NCBI GenBank assembly: GCA_036346275.1
Contig: JAYEVK010000138.1
Coordinates: 124,001-188,000, forward strand
DNA: 64,000 nucleotides
Direction of reading: 5' to 3'
DNA from: Otatea glauca
Taxonomy: Eukaryota; Streptophyta; Magnoliopsida; Poales; Poaceae
The position numbers were made by a program, and so were the translations under genes. Below are positions 46,201 through 57,273 of the stretch, one piece after another (position 1 is the stretch's first letter; the number at the start of each line of letters is the position of its first letter). The notes beneath the pieces are model-generated. The model ran no database searches, had not been told where the DNA came from, and was given only the letters and a program-made list of their open reading frames with translations.

Positions 46201-47560
46201 TCAAAATATGCAGCAATAGCTAAAATGATCCGGACAGACTTGAGCATGGCTACGGTGAGAAAGTTTCATCATAGTCAACTCCTTGAACTTGTTTGAAACC
46301 CTTTGCCACCAACCGTGCCTTATAGATCTGAACATTTCCATCTCGTCTATCTTTTCTTGAAAATCCATTTGCACTCAATGGTTTTACACCATCAGTGAAT
46401 CGACCAAGTTCCAAACTTGATTGTCATGCATGGATTGAATTTGGATCTCATGGCTTCAAGCCATTTTTGGAGTTTGGGTCCATCATTGCTTCTTCATAAG
46501 TCGTGGGCTCATCATTGTCCAACAATAATATGTCATTCCCATATCTAATAGGTACATGGCGTGGCCTCCCGACCTACGTGGAAATGGAGTCTCTTCCACA
46601 GGTTGTACAACACTTTGTACATCTTGTGAAGGTTCAGAGGTAGCTTGAACATATTCATGTGATTCTCGAACTTCATCAAGATACACATCACTCCTCTGAT
46701 TTCTTTTGAAAGAAACTCTTTCTCCAAAAGACACCATTTGAGCAACAAAACTTTGTTCTCGTTTCTTTTATAAAAGTAATATCCTTTTGTTTCTTTAGGA
46801 TACCCACAAAAAGCATTTTTACGATTTAGGTGCGAGTTTATCGATTGTAAACGTTTTACATAAGCCTCACATCCCCATATCTTGAGAAATGACAACATGG
46901 GTCTTCTCCGGTCCATATCTCATATGGCGTCTTCTCAACGGATTTTGATGGGACCCTATTCAAAGTGAACGCATTGTCTCTAGAGCGAAACCCCAAAGGA
47001 TAATGGCGGATCTGTTTGGTGATCATTGACCGAACCATATCTAATAAAGTCCGATTCGTCGTTCGGACACACCATTCCATTGAGGCGTTCTGGCGGAGTA
47101 AGTTGCGAACGATTCCACATTGCTTTAAATGATCACCAAACTCTTGGCTCAAGTATTCGCCACCACGATCGGATCGTAAGTGTTTTATTATTTTGCCAAG
47201 TTGATTTTGTACTTCGTTCGAAACTCTTTGAACCTTTCAAAAGTTTCATTTATGCCTCATTAAATAGATATATCCATATCTCTGAAGTCATCGGTAAAAG
47301 TTACAAATCATGAAACCCACCCCTAGCAATCGAGCTCATTGGTCCACATACATCTGTATGTACTAGGGCCAATAATTCACTTGCTCTCTCACTAAAACAC
47401 TGTGAAAGGGCTTTTGTCATCTTGCCAAGTAAACAAGATTCACATGTTTCAAATGATTCAAAATCAAATGAGGTTAGAAGTCCATCACCATGGAGCTTCT
47501 TCATGCGCTTCTCATTTATATGACCTAGCGACAATGCCACAAAAGGTAGGGTTCAAATCA
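46201..47560 (-). pseudogene. Copia integrase region
   Basis: From 47540: GAG-pre-integrase zinc region LGHINEKRMKKLHGDGLL and CESCLLGKMTK, then VHTDVCGPMSSIARGG (first catalytic Asp region), further pieces 47152 to 46856 (FGDHLKQCGIVRN, WCVRTTNRTLLDMVRSM) and 46916 to 46483 (SFLKIWGCEAYVKRL, CGYPKETKGYYFY). All belong to a copia integrase and its C-terminal extension, but spread over at least three frames with the core damaged. Confidence 0.85.
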
Positions 47561-47990
47561 TTAGGCGGTGCCTTTTACATTAATATTATAGACAGGTTTT
47601 TCTTGAGTTCAGGGCGTACAACCCATCCACCATGGGGCAACGACCATAATACATATCATTCAAAAATATTGAACAAACAAAGTTCTTTATTCGAAATCAT
47701 AACCTTCATGTTCCAAACAAGAAGATGAAATAATGTTTCTACTCAAAGATGGAACAAAATAACAATTATTGAGTTCTAAAACTAATCCTGAAGGCAAATG
47801 CAATGGGTATGTGCCAGCAGCAAGACCAAGCAACTCTTGCTTTATTCCCCCGCGAAGATCCACTTCTCCTTTTGCCAAGTCTCTACTCTTTATCACCGCA
47901 ACGAATTGCAAATGTGAGCAACCGAACCGGTATCATATACCCATGAGTGAGTGAAGAAGTAGCAAGATTAATTTCTATAACATTAATACA
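47561..47990 (-). pseudogene. Copia protease region
   Basis: Remnant of the aspartic protease and the linker to integrase. The 47911-47687 frame holds DLAKGEVDLRGGIKQELLGL, AAGTYPLHLPSGLVLELNNC and FVPSLSRNIISSSCLE, the conserved stretch behind the protease in plant copia. The catalytic DTGS-type motif itself is not clear (ATSSLTHGYMI in the preceding frame). Confidence 0.75.
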
Positions 47991-48860
47991 AGTGGAAACC
48001 ACATTTCCATTCTTCTTATCCGCTGTACTTTTCGCAGCCCGTTTCCAATGCCCCGATTTCTTGCAATAGAAGCATTGGGTATCAGGTTGAGGGCCAACTT
48101 TAAGCTTCGAAGCTTAGTTTTGAGGCTCGCGATCTCATCTTGAGCCTTGCCCTTGCCCTTGCCCTTGCTCTTTCCGCCCCCACCTTAGCCTTTCTCTTTT
48201 TGAAAGCGGTTGTTTTCGAACCATCATCACATGATTGGGTTTTTCTTAATGCTTTCCTCATGACCTTGAGCATCCCATGTAGCTCGGTTAGGCTCTTCTC
48301 CATGCTATTCATATGAAAATTCATAATGAATGGCTCAAAGCTCTGAGGCGAGACCGAGAAGTAACATCTGTGGCCAAACCGAGGCTAAGGGAAACTCAAG
48401 TTTTCCAATCTCCCAATGTAACCAATCATCTTGATCACATGAGGATCGACCTGATGCCTTGACCGACTTACAAGCAAATAAAAGCTTTGAGATACCATAC
48501 CTCTCAGCTCTTGCTTGATTCCCAAACATGCCCTTCAAGCCCACAATCATATTGTAAGCATCCGGTCCTCATATTGCTTTTGGAGCTCGAGTCCATTGTG
48601 ACTAGCATGAGACAGTGACTCTCTGAAGCATTAACATGCTTTTCATATTCAACCCTCAAATTGCGAGCGGCATTTAATTTGGTTCATCAGAATTGGATTC
48701 TCTAGAACATAGTCCTTCTTTTCATGCTTGAGAACAATTCTCAGGTTGCGATACCAATCAACAAAATTAGTTCCATTCAGTTTTTCCCTTTCCAAAACCG
48801 ATCTCAAAGCAAAACCAGGTGTAGCAGGAGTAGGAGAAGGTGCCATTGAACTACAACAAA
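47991..48860 (-). pseudogene. Copia gag
   Basis: Begins at a Met near 48846 (MAPSPTPATPGFALRSVLER), followed by EKLNGTNFVDWYRNLRIVLK, the hallmark of this copia gag. Later pieces include MIVGLKGMFGNQARAERYGI and KLLFACK, a Lys/Arg-rich stretch, and a damaged zinc knuckle near 48030-48080 (CFYCKKSGHWKR, last Cys missing). Multiple frames; non-functional. Confidence 0.85.
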
Positions 48861-50430
48861 AATATGCAAAGATTCTAAGCACTATGTTTATGTAAAACTT
48901 TTATTAAACTTTTTAATTAAAGACACTCCTATTTTATGTCCTTTTATAAACACATAGTGAGTATTCAAGATCCATATTCATTAAACACTAGTGAGCTTTG
49001 GCATCACTGCTAGAAATTTAATGACATAGGTAAGCAACACCTTTGCTAATTACATCATATGTAACTCTTGTTTGTTGAGTATGAAAACAAGTAATGAATG
49101 CCTCCATCAACTTGACTCATGGCAGTCAACTCGCCCCAAGGGCTCACATGAGGAGGAGCACTTCCGTATTCGGGTGCCAATTAAGAAACCTGCCTCATGT
49201 GTGTTTTCCTAGACACCAATTGTCTTGTATAGGTTCCTTCATTCTGAAATCAAATCCCAACCACTTATGTCCTCAAGCCCAAAACCGTTTTGATAGCTCG
49301 TTTAAATCGCCATTGTTATGCGTGATGTGTCCAACACATCCCTATCATCTATTGAGATAGCCATTGATATACTACTTTGGCAGTCATATCAATAACGATC
49401 TAAATTCTTGATAGGTGCAACAATTGGATGGACAATTTGATTTAAGATTTTTAACTATAAGGATGAACAAAGATTACTATGAACATAGCATCACATGCAA
49501 TGAGCATAAAGAAAATAGCAAGGATAAAACACACATCCACAGAAAATCAAAATAAGCTGTGAAATAGCATGGCCCTTAGCATTAAGATCTCCATCATCAT
49601 GCTTGGTTGTTCACCTAGCCACCTTGCTTGATTTGTTCACCTAGCCATCGTCTTCATCATTATGGATGCAACTCCTTACAACTTTTGATAATGAATTTTA
49701 CATGAGGGTTTGAAGCATCACAAGTCGACACGCAGGTCGTTATACAATTTAAATAGCCTTATGGCTTAACACGACACGCAAGCCATGTGGAAATTACATG
49801 CATCACATACACATAGGCCATACTATTTCACATAATTCCCTGCAAAAACGAGTTAAACAAAAGCAACCCTACGACTCCGGGGTCCGAGGGGCAGCGCCCC
49901 TGGCGGGGTCCAAGGGGCAGCGCCCTTGGAAATTTTTTTTAGAGGCATGTCTTCCGCCATGGGAAAACACCCTCAAAATTTCCACGGATCAACCAGATTG
50001 ACCCAATCCGATCTAATATAATTGGCTTGGTCCCATATGGATCGTTTGAAACCACGATGGCGGTAACCCGGCCGGTAAGGGCAGCGTCGTACCATGAGCG
50101 GACTCACCCAAATCAATATTGAATCTGTTTGCGCTTACCATGGATCAACCAGATTGACCCAATCCAACTCGATCGATTGGCTTGGTCCCATATGGATACG
50201 TTCAAAAACCACGATGGCGGTAACCCGGCCGGTAAGGGTAACGTCGTACCATGAGCGGACTCACCCAAATCAAGATTGAGTCGGTTTGCACTTTCCTCAA
50301 ACCCTAAATCGATCGATCTCATCGATGGTCGCCGTCACCAATTCATCACATGAACTGGTGAACATGTAATAGATCAATCTACTAACTCACACATCATATG
50401 TGCAACATCCAGATCACAAAACTATACGAG
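48861..50430 (-). other. Copia 5' leader
   Basis: About 1.57 kb without coding evidence. It contains GGTCCGAGGGGCAGCGCCCC and a second similar string (49880-49930), and a tandem duplication of about 156 bp (49986-50297). Confidence 0.7.
49986..50297. repeat. Two-copy 156-bp tandem repeat in the copia leader
   Basis: GGATCAACCAGATTGACCCA occurs at 49986 and 50142. The following ACCACGATGGCGGTAACCCG, GCCGGTAAGGG and CATGAGCGGACTCACCCAAA recur in register. The copies differ by substitutions and small indels. Confidence 0.88.
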
Positions 50431-50444
50431 ATGGCTCGATACCT
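50431..50444 (-). promoter_or_regulatory. Copia primer-binding site
   Basis: Minus strand AGGTATCGAGCCAT directly after the 5' LTR end CCCTTCA; a variant of the TGGTATCAGAGC site complementary to initiator tRNA-Met. Confidence 0.75.
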
Positions 50445-51800
50445 TGAAGGGAAGCGCGGTATGCTACGCTAGCACAAAAAAACTACCGCGCAACGTAAAG
50501 CTACTTGCAAGAAGGGGATCATAGATAAGATTACCACTAGCGCGCGATTGCGGAATCCTTCGCGTCGATGTAGTGGTTCGTCCTCGCCGCGATCGTTGCG
50601 TCGATGTAGTGGATCGTCCTCTCCTCGCCGTGGATCGTCCTCCCACGCCGCGATCGCAGCAGCGTCACCGCGATGAGTCCACACGTCCAGAGATGGAGCG
50701 CCGCGTGCGTCGTGTGCAAGCACCTAGTCGCTCGGCGGGGCAGCGAGAGGAGGAGGCTAGGGTTTCAAGTGAATCAAACCTAAACCGTGGAAAGCACACT
50801 CTGCGCCTCCTCCTCCCTCCTTATATAGCCACGAGATGAAACCTAAACCGGGGCCCACCGGCATGCTAAGCCCACGAGGTTCATTAATTACGGATCCTAT
50901 CCAAATTAATGCGCCCCACCCATTAAGTGTGTGACCTGCGGGTTCACATACGTTTGGACATGGATTGGAAAACTCCTTTTCAATCCAATAGTTGGTAGCG
51001 GCTTCTTGCAAAGTATGCCAACTCCCAAACATACTGTGATCAAATCGAACAGAACCTATCAAAAGAACTCATGTAATAATCCCTTTGCCAAGTATATGAA
51101 GATTGATCTCAAGGCGAGAAGCATGTCATCCTTTGATGATTCAATCCATCTCTCGTATCCGTGATATATTAATAAGTTGTGATTGACTCCTCAATCACGG
51201 CATGGCCATGCACTTTCTTAATCATATCACACGAGTGGCCTTGTCATATATCTCCATTTAATTGGAGTGGCAAATTCCATCTTGAGTGCTCACTTCCCTC
51301 TGCACGTTTCATAGTAAACATGAAAGCTACCTTTATAACTATCCGGTTAGGAAGTAGTGTTTGATAGCCCCAAGGAAAACTATCACACATGTAGGGAATA
51401 TGACAATCTCAGGTCTAAGGATCATACATCTTCTAGGTATGAGATACACTGATGACACATAAGAATGAAATATTCTCGCAGTGTCCCATAGCGGGTCTAT
51501 CTAACCCATGTTCTTCAACATGGTCCACAATGTAGAGATGATATCTCCATATCCCATGATCTATGAAGCATGATCATCGATCACTACATGTCTTGATCTA
51601 TTCATCGTAGTCCTATCGATGATATCCGATCGAGATATTTATCGAATTACATCATTAAGTAAAGAGCTTCATAATCAAGTCACATACTTGTTGATCAATA
51701 CAATGATATACATTCATTGGACCAATAATCATATTATTATTCATAAACATAGTCATGTTACAATCATCTAAATGATTGCCTCAAGGCCATAACACTAACA
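50445..51800 (-). repeat. 5' LTR of the copia element
   Basis: 1356 bp, TGTTAGTGTTATGGCC (from 51800) to CCCTTCA at 50445. A TATA box (minus strand CTATATAAGG) lies near 50820-50829. Confidence 0.95.
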
Positions 51801-52194
51801 GGATGATGGTGGAAAGTAGGGGATGTGGCAGGTGATGGATTCTGATATGCTGTTATGGTAGGGATGATGGTGGAAATGTAGGGGATGTGGCAGGTGATGG
51901 ATTCTGATCTGCTATTATGGTAGGGATGATGGTATGGCACAACGAAAACAGGATTGAACAAAACACGTGACACTAAGGTGATAAGAACTTGAAACTCTAA
52001 ATGACACAAACACTAAGACCAGCAACGACTCGACGACGTAATGAAAATTCAACAAGAATGGCTAAAACAGCAAAAGCAAAAGGCCAAAATTGGCTAGGAC
52101 TGAAAGGATTTTATTTTATTTTGTTGGGCTATTTTTTTTTGACTGTAGGCAAAACAAATCTAAGAACAAGAAGTCTCTCACCGAGCAACCGAAA
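51801..52194 (-). other. CRM 5' leader, LTR-proximal part with 60-bp minisatellite
   Basis: Continues the leader of 42725-43565. Two more 60-bp minisatellite units lie at 51801-51921, then about 270 bp of unique leader up to the primer site. No gene. Confidence 0.75.
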
Positions 52195-52208
52195 GCTCTG
52201 ATACCACT
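52195..52208 (-). promoter_or_regulatory. Primer-binding site, tRNA-iMet type
   Basis: Minus strand AGTGGTATCAGAGC next to the 5' LTR; TGGTATCAGAGC is the exact standard site, as in the non-autonomous element at 24100. Confidence 0.9.
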
Positions 52209-53140
52209 TGATAGAACTAGGCGTCCCGATCTTTCGATGAGAGGAGGTAGCGTCGATCTGGTGGAGGGCGAAGTTGGCGGCTCGACTACAACGAACCCGA
52301 CGTTGCGCCTTAGCGACCGGTACACCACCCTCCTGAAGGTTATTGATCCCGTGCGAAGCGCGACCAACCTGACCACGAAGGTCTTTGTTCCTGCGAGCAA
52401 TCGAAGAACCAGCAAGAACAAGGGATTACAAGCAACTCAATTGCGAATATGAATTCAGATCGGTTCTAAAACAAAAACACTCGAAGTTGGGGTTCCGATG
52501 AACAAGTAGACGGGCGGCCTAGTCGACACGCGCGAGTACAAGCAGTAGCAATGGATAACTGAATCAAACAAAACCCAAAATCCTAACTATGGTGGCGGCT
52601 GGCTAATTATAGATCAAGGGCGTGCAGCACTGGGCCTTAACATTGGCCTACTGATTACAACTCGAAATAAAGAATAGAGCCCAATTAGACTCGGACTGGA
52701 AAAGTGTTCTGGATTGTTTTGCGTATTCCTGTTGACTCGGGAGGAATTTGGAGGTGATATCAGATCGGTTGGAAAGAGGACGACCAGAGATTTCGTTCTT
52801 GTACTCATAGACCTCCAGAAGCCTTCTGGATCAAAAGTTATGGTAGTTTGAATTTGACCATCTCTGGAAGTCCGAATCTAATTCCAATTTGCTCTTCCCT
52901 CTGGACGCGAACTCCTTTGTGCGTTGTGGGTCTTCTCCATGGTTCCTAAGAATAATCACATCATCACAAAAATTAAATAGCATCCCATTCATTGTATCAT
53001 TAATTGGAATACTTAGGAATGCCTTCACCTGATAATTTAGTTGACGTGCACGGGCTCGAGTGAGTTGTCCTTCAAGTGGTGGTTCATCCTGTTGAGTGGA
53101 ATTAGAGCTGGTTGTATCCATTGTGGAGATGTCCTCATCA
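52209..53140 (-). repeat. 5' LTR of the autonomous-type CRM
   Basis: 932 bp, TGATGAGGACATCTCC (from 53140) to CTATCA at 52209. On the minus strand 53121-52831 it encodes LTRARARQLNYQVKAFLSIP and VIILRNHGEDP, an intact CR motif. Confidence 0.95.
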
Positions 53141-53563
53141 CTTCTGGAGGTCTACGAGTACAAGAATGAAAGCTCTGGTCATCTCTTTCCAACCGATCCG
53201 AGATCACCTCCAAATTCCTTCCGAGTCAACGAGAATACGCAAAACAATCCAGAACACTTTTCCAGTCCGAGTCTAATTGGGCTCTAGTCTTTATTTCGAG
53301 TTGTAATCAGTAGGCCCATGTTAAGGCCCAGTGCTGCACGCCCTTGGTCTATAATTAGCCAGTCGGCACCATAGTTAGGGTTTTGGGGTTTTGTTTGATT
53401 CAGTTAGCCATTGCGACTGCTTGTACTCGCGTGTGCCGACTAGGCCGCCCGTCTACTTGTTCATCGGAACCCCAACTTCAAGTGTTTTTGTTTCAGAACC
53501 GATCTGAATTCATATTCGCAATTGAGTTGCTTGTAATCCCTTGTTCTTGCTGGTTCTTCGATT
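53141..53563 (+). repeat. CRM LTR, right part (continues 31089-31412)
   Basis: Begins with the second CTTCT copy and continues the plus-strand LTR (GGAGGTCTACGAGTACAAGA on). It is cut at CGATT (53559-53563) by the next element, so its true end lies beyond the window. Confidence 0.9.
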
Positions 53564-54581
53564 TGTAGTCGGCAATGAATTTATGGGGTAGGCGCCCGAT
53601 CTCAAACTCGAAGGTCACACAAGACAAGGGATTTAGACAGGTTCAGGCTCTCGCGGAGGAGATAATACCCTAATCCTGTGTGCTGGGATTATGCAGATTT
53701 CTTGGACCTAAGATTGCTCAAAGCGCTATGTGCTCTGGGCGATACGAGATGTTTTATGCTCTGTGGCTTAATGCCCATGTTGTTGCCCGCCCTCTCCCTT
53801 ATATAGTGGGGGTGAGGCGGCTTACAGAGTCCCAATCGGTTAAGAGATTCCGATCGGTTACAAGATTCTAGTCGGTTATAGGACAGAGTTTACATCTTTA
53901 TTCTATCCTTCTAACGACTCGGATTACAACTGTATCTATCATATCTAAACATAAATTCAACTTTCCTTAAGGGTATATCCCTTTAAAATGCAGTTATGAA
54001 GCCTGACGTGAGAGTATCCTCTGGGCCTTCATCTTGGGCCATCCGAGGACTTCCTGGAACCTATATTCCACAGAAGGCCCCGAGTGCTTCATGATCCGAC
54101 TGCTTTACTCAGGGCTCCCTACCTGAAATCCCGACTGGTTTCCTTATCCAATCGAAAAATCTTCCTTTTACAACAGACGAATTATGAAGAACTCGATCAT
54201 AAATTCCATCCTTTGCTTTTCTCAAGTGCAAATCTTTTACCGGGCAGATTTTATTGCGAGCAGCCTCACGGACTTCTTATCCCATCACCAACGTGGATTT
54301 GATACTTTTCCCGCCCGAAGTCTTTAATTTTCATCGTTTTGACAGTCATTTGGCTGTCTTCGAGGTCGCCTCGTTTTCCTGTGCCAACTTGTTCAGTCGA
54401 AAAAAAACTCTTCGTCTTCTGAAGTCGCATTAACACCAAATCTCTTCAGCTTCCGACGCTTAATATCCCGGCGCTTGCTTCGATTTCATCTGAATTGGCT
54501 ATAAAAAGGCGCTCCAATGCTTGGAAATTTGTCTCTTGCTTTCTATTTTCCATCCTTTTGCTTTTAGCTTAAACCTTCATC

Positions 54582-54794
54582 ATGCCACGGTGGTATCATC
54601 AAGCGAAGGCGGACTCCAGGCTAGTCAAGCGTTGGGAGGAGTTTGATTGAGCCTTCGAAGCGCTGCTGGAGGAAGAGGCGAAGCTGCGTGACCGCGAGGC
54701 AATTAACACTCTCCTCGAGGTTGTGCCCGTCCTTAGCAGGGCTAGGGAACCCCTCGTCGAGATGCTGGGCCGGGTGCGCCGCAGGGAAGCATAA
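54582..54794 (+). pseudogene. Small ORF with one in-frame TGA
   Basis: ATG at 54582 opens MPRWYHQAKADSRLVKRWEE, meets a TGA at 54648-54650, and the same frame continues AFEALLEEEAKLRDREAINT ... LVEMLGRVRRREA to TAA at 54792-54794. The two halves together look like one Glu/Arg-rich helical protein of about 70 residues, probably coiled-coil. It lies in the 5' part of the Tat-like element ahead of the main ORF. Unrecognised family; coding status inferred from amphipathic composition and the matching frames only. Confidence 0.45.
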
Positions 54795-55118
54795 TCCTCC
54801 TTTCGGTTGTGGATTGGACCCATTATATGGCGTCCTGGGTTTTGTCCGCTGCGAGACGTAATTTAGGGTCAACACGAAGTTCGTCTGACTCTGCGTAGTC
54901 CCAAGTCGTGCGGCTTTCATCGCCGTCTCAAGGTTAGACGACGTTCAACTCAGACTTTCGACGGACGTAGCTTAGCGCCAATTCGGAGTATATCGTGGGC
55001 CTGGCCAAGTGGTCCTGCGTCCGGCTGCTGCAAAACATAGTCCGTAATTCAGTTTGTGTCATGTCGAGGTTCTTCTTGGCTCATGGCCAAAGGATACCCA
55101 TGTCCTAAGAATACGGCC

Positions 55119-55385
55119 AGGCTCTCTTTAGAGCGTATCATGATTTCATATGGTTCTTGGCTGAGTGATATCTTTTCCCGACAGATATCAGAAGTGGCTT
55201 AGGCTCTCTTGGAGCGTATCATGTTTAGACGATTCATGGCCGAGTGATACCCTTTCCCGACTGATGTCAGGTTCAGCTTAGGCTCTCTTGGAGCATATTA
55301 CTTTTGACGGCTCTTGGCCGAGTGATACCCTTTCCCGACTGATGTCAGACCCGGCTTAAGCTCTCTTGGAGCGTATCACATTTAG
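55119..55385. repeat. About 80-bp tandem repeats in the Tat-like element
   Basis: Three units and part of a fourth, starting near 55119, 55201, 55280 and 55358, each with GGCTCTCTTGGAGCGTATCA, GGCCGAGTGATACCCTTTCC and CGACTGATGTCAG. Units are 78-82 bp. Confidence 0.85.
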
Positions 55386-56770
55386 ATCCGAAGGGCGTCT
55401 GTACTTGTTTAAAACGATGCACAACATTCTCGGCCCTCGTGGAGCACGCCCATGGATCTGTGCCCGTTTGGGCTCAATCCTGCGGTACATGATTCCGTCA
55501 TGCGGTAACCACCCGATGGCCCAACGTGGGGCGTACCGCAAGAAGATAAGTTTTTATTCAAGTTGGAAACTTTCTACATCCCGTTCAATACGGTAAGTGG
55601 GATCCAAACCGGTCAAATCATGTCAAACCCCGTAAGTCGAGGCGACAGGCCTGCAAATCATTTATGAGGAATCTGAAAGGGTGAGACGTTTTGCAGCCTT
55701 TTCCCGCCGATTCGGCAGAGACCTTATTGTTCTCTCTTTAAAAACTAGGTCGTCCGATGCCCGACAGTTCATCTTTCCGCCGAGCTTTTTCTCCTTTCAC
55801 CTTCTCGCCTCCCTGAACTCTCCGCCGCCAAGGTTAACCTTCGCTGTTCTTGCCTTCTCGAGTCGCTGTCAATCTTTCTGCAAGAATGTCTTCCTCTACT
55901 CCTTCTCTGCCTTCACCAAAAGTTTGGACGACCTCGACAACAACCGAGGAGAAGCTGGAATCCATGGTAGATGACGGGATCTTGCCAGATTTGGCCCTGA
56001 TCTCCGCACACCCGGCCGCCGGTGAATCCGTCCCGACTCCTCGCTCCGAGGAGGTGGTGGTCTTCGAATCCTTTTTCCACCGCGGCCTTGGTCTTCCGAT
56101 CAATTCTTTCCTTCGCGGCCTTCTTTTCTTTTATGAAATCGAATTGGTGAATCTAAACCCCAATTCTATCCTTCAAATTTCCCTCTTTGTCCACCTTTGT
56201 GAAGCTTTTCTGGGCATTAGCCCCCATTTCGACCTCTTTCGTTACCTTTATCTCCTGAAGCCCTATCCCTCCAAAAACGACCCCAAGGTTATCGGGGGCA
56301 CTGAATTCCAGCTGCGGGAAGGGCTGAAGAAGGATTACTTTGCCATTCTTGTCAAGACCTCCAACAAAGGCTGGTATAGGGAATGGTTTTACTGTGCCAA
56401 CCTCGAGTCATCTTTGCCTCCGTTCACTGGGCGCCGTCCCAAAATGTCTATTTCCTGGGGTTCTACCCCTGATTCTTCCGACATGGATCAAGTGTCTGAA
56501 CTCTTGGCATTGATCAGAAAGCTCAAGGATAGCGGGCTTACAGGAGTGGGTTTGGCCCTCCACTTCATCGCCCGCTGGGTCCAAACCCTGAAGGAGCGAG
56601 TTCATCTGGGATTCGCTTATAGGGGAAAAAATGACCCGACCCGGGAACGGCCCGACGACTTGCCAAGTGAGAAGTTATGCACCAGGGCTAGAGAACTCTT
56701 TATCCCGAGCGTCGACATATTACCTGTCAAGTGCTCGAAATCCTTCAACATCTCACGCCCCCCACCTACG

Positions 56771-56845
56771 GTAGGCGAATTTTATTGGGAATTTTACGTT
56801 TCCTTGTTCTCTGAAGTTTTGCTAACTCTTGACTTTCATCTTTAG
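56771..56845 (+). other. Candidate 75-bp intron
   Basis: GTAGGCG donor, TGCTAAC branch-point consensus 20-odd bases before the acceptor, T-rich tract CTTTCATCTTTAG. It removes the stop at 56843-56845 and keeps the frame. Confidence 0.55.
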
Positions 56846-57212
56846 GATCGCATCGCGTTCTTCAGTGTTCCTCCCCTTCCGGAAATGCCTCCTCGCCCAG
56901 GCTGTTCTCCGAAGTGCCGGGCGCGGTCTCCAGCAGGGAGCCCCGCTGCAAAAAAGGGGAAGAAAATATTGTCCGATTACCTCGTGGCCCCCCGATGCCC
57001 GGTCGGCGGCCCCAAAATCCAAGATCCATCCGCGCGAGCTCGGCGTATCTGCTCCTCTCATTTGGTGAGCGGTGGCTCCAGCGCCCCGAACCGAAGGACT
57101 CGGGTTTTCAAGAGAAGCCCGGGGCACCAGTCGGTGGTGGTCCGAGTGGTTCTTTCGGGGGTGGGCCAGCTATTCGCAAGAAGCCCCCGATGAAAATGAG
57201 GAAGTCCAACAG

Positions 57213-57273
57213 GTCCGTTACTCTGTTGACTCCTTCTTTATTCTTCGGTCTTGCTGACGATTCTTCTTCACAG
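57213..57273 (+). other. Candidate 61-bp intron
   Basis: Donor CAACAG|GTCCGTT, branch-like TTGCTGAC, acceptor TTCTTCTTCACAG|GAA. Splicing would carry the GPAIRKKPPMKMRKSN frame into the NPLLDTLVGSLPGGPAEVG frame. It is short for a plant intron. Confidence 0.4.

Larger units (their letters stand above)
43566..51800 (-). mobile_element. Full-length Ty1/copia retrotransposon, TSD GGATG
   Basis: A minus-strand element of 8235 bp with LTRs 43566-44925 and 50445-51800 and perfect duplication GGATG at 43561-43565 and 51801-51805. Domain order from 50444 down is primer site, leader, gag, protease, integrase, RT, RNase H, polypurine tract. Integrase before RT is the copia order. Coding regions are broken by many frameshifts. 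The solo LTR at 12526 is from the same family. Confidence 0.95.
31413..53140 (-). mobile_element. Autonomous-type CRM element carrying two nested elements, TSD CTTCT
   Basis: A minus-strand CRM with two 932-bp LTRs and a perfect duplication CTTCT at 31408-31412 and 53141-53145. Reading from 53140 down: 5' LTR, tRNA-iMet primer site, leader (split by the copia element 43566-51800), gag, protease, RT, RNase H (split by the CRM element 33525-39276), integrase with CR motif running into the 3' LTR. The terminal base of the 3' LTR is mutated (AGATAG for TGATAG at 31413). All domains of a full CRM are present but broken by frameshifts. Subtracting the two nested elements leaves about 7.7 kb, a normal CRM length. 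Confidence 0.93.

Noticed and set aside
53564..54570. Precise LTR end and primer site of the Tat-like element
   Set aside because: No unambiguous CA end followed by a tRNA complement could be read, and the partner LTR is outside the window.
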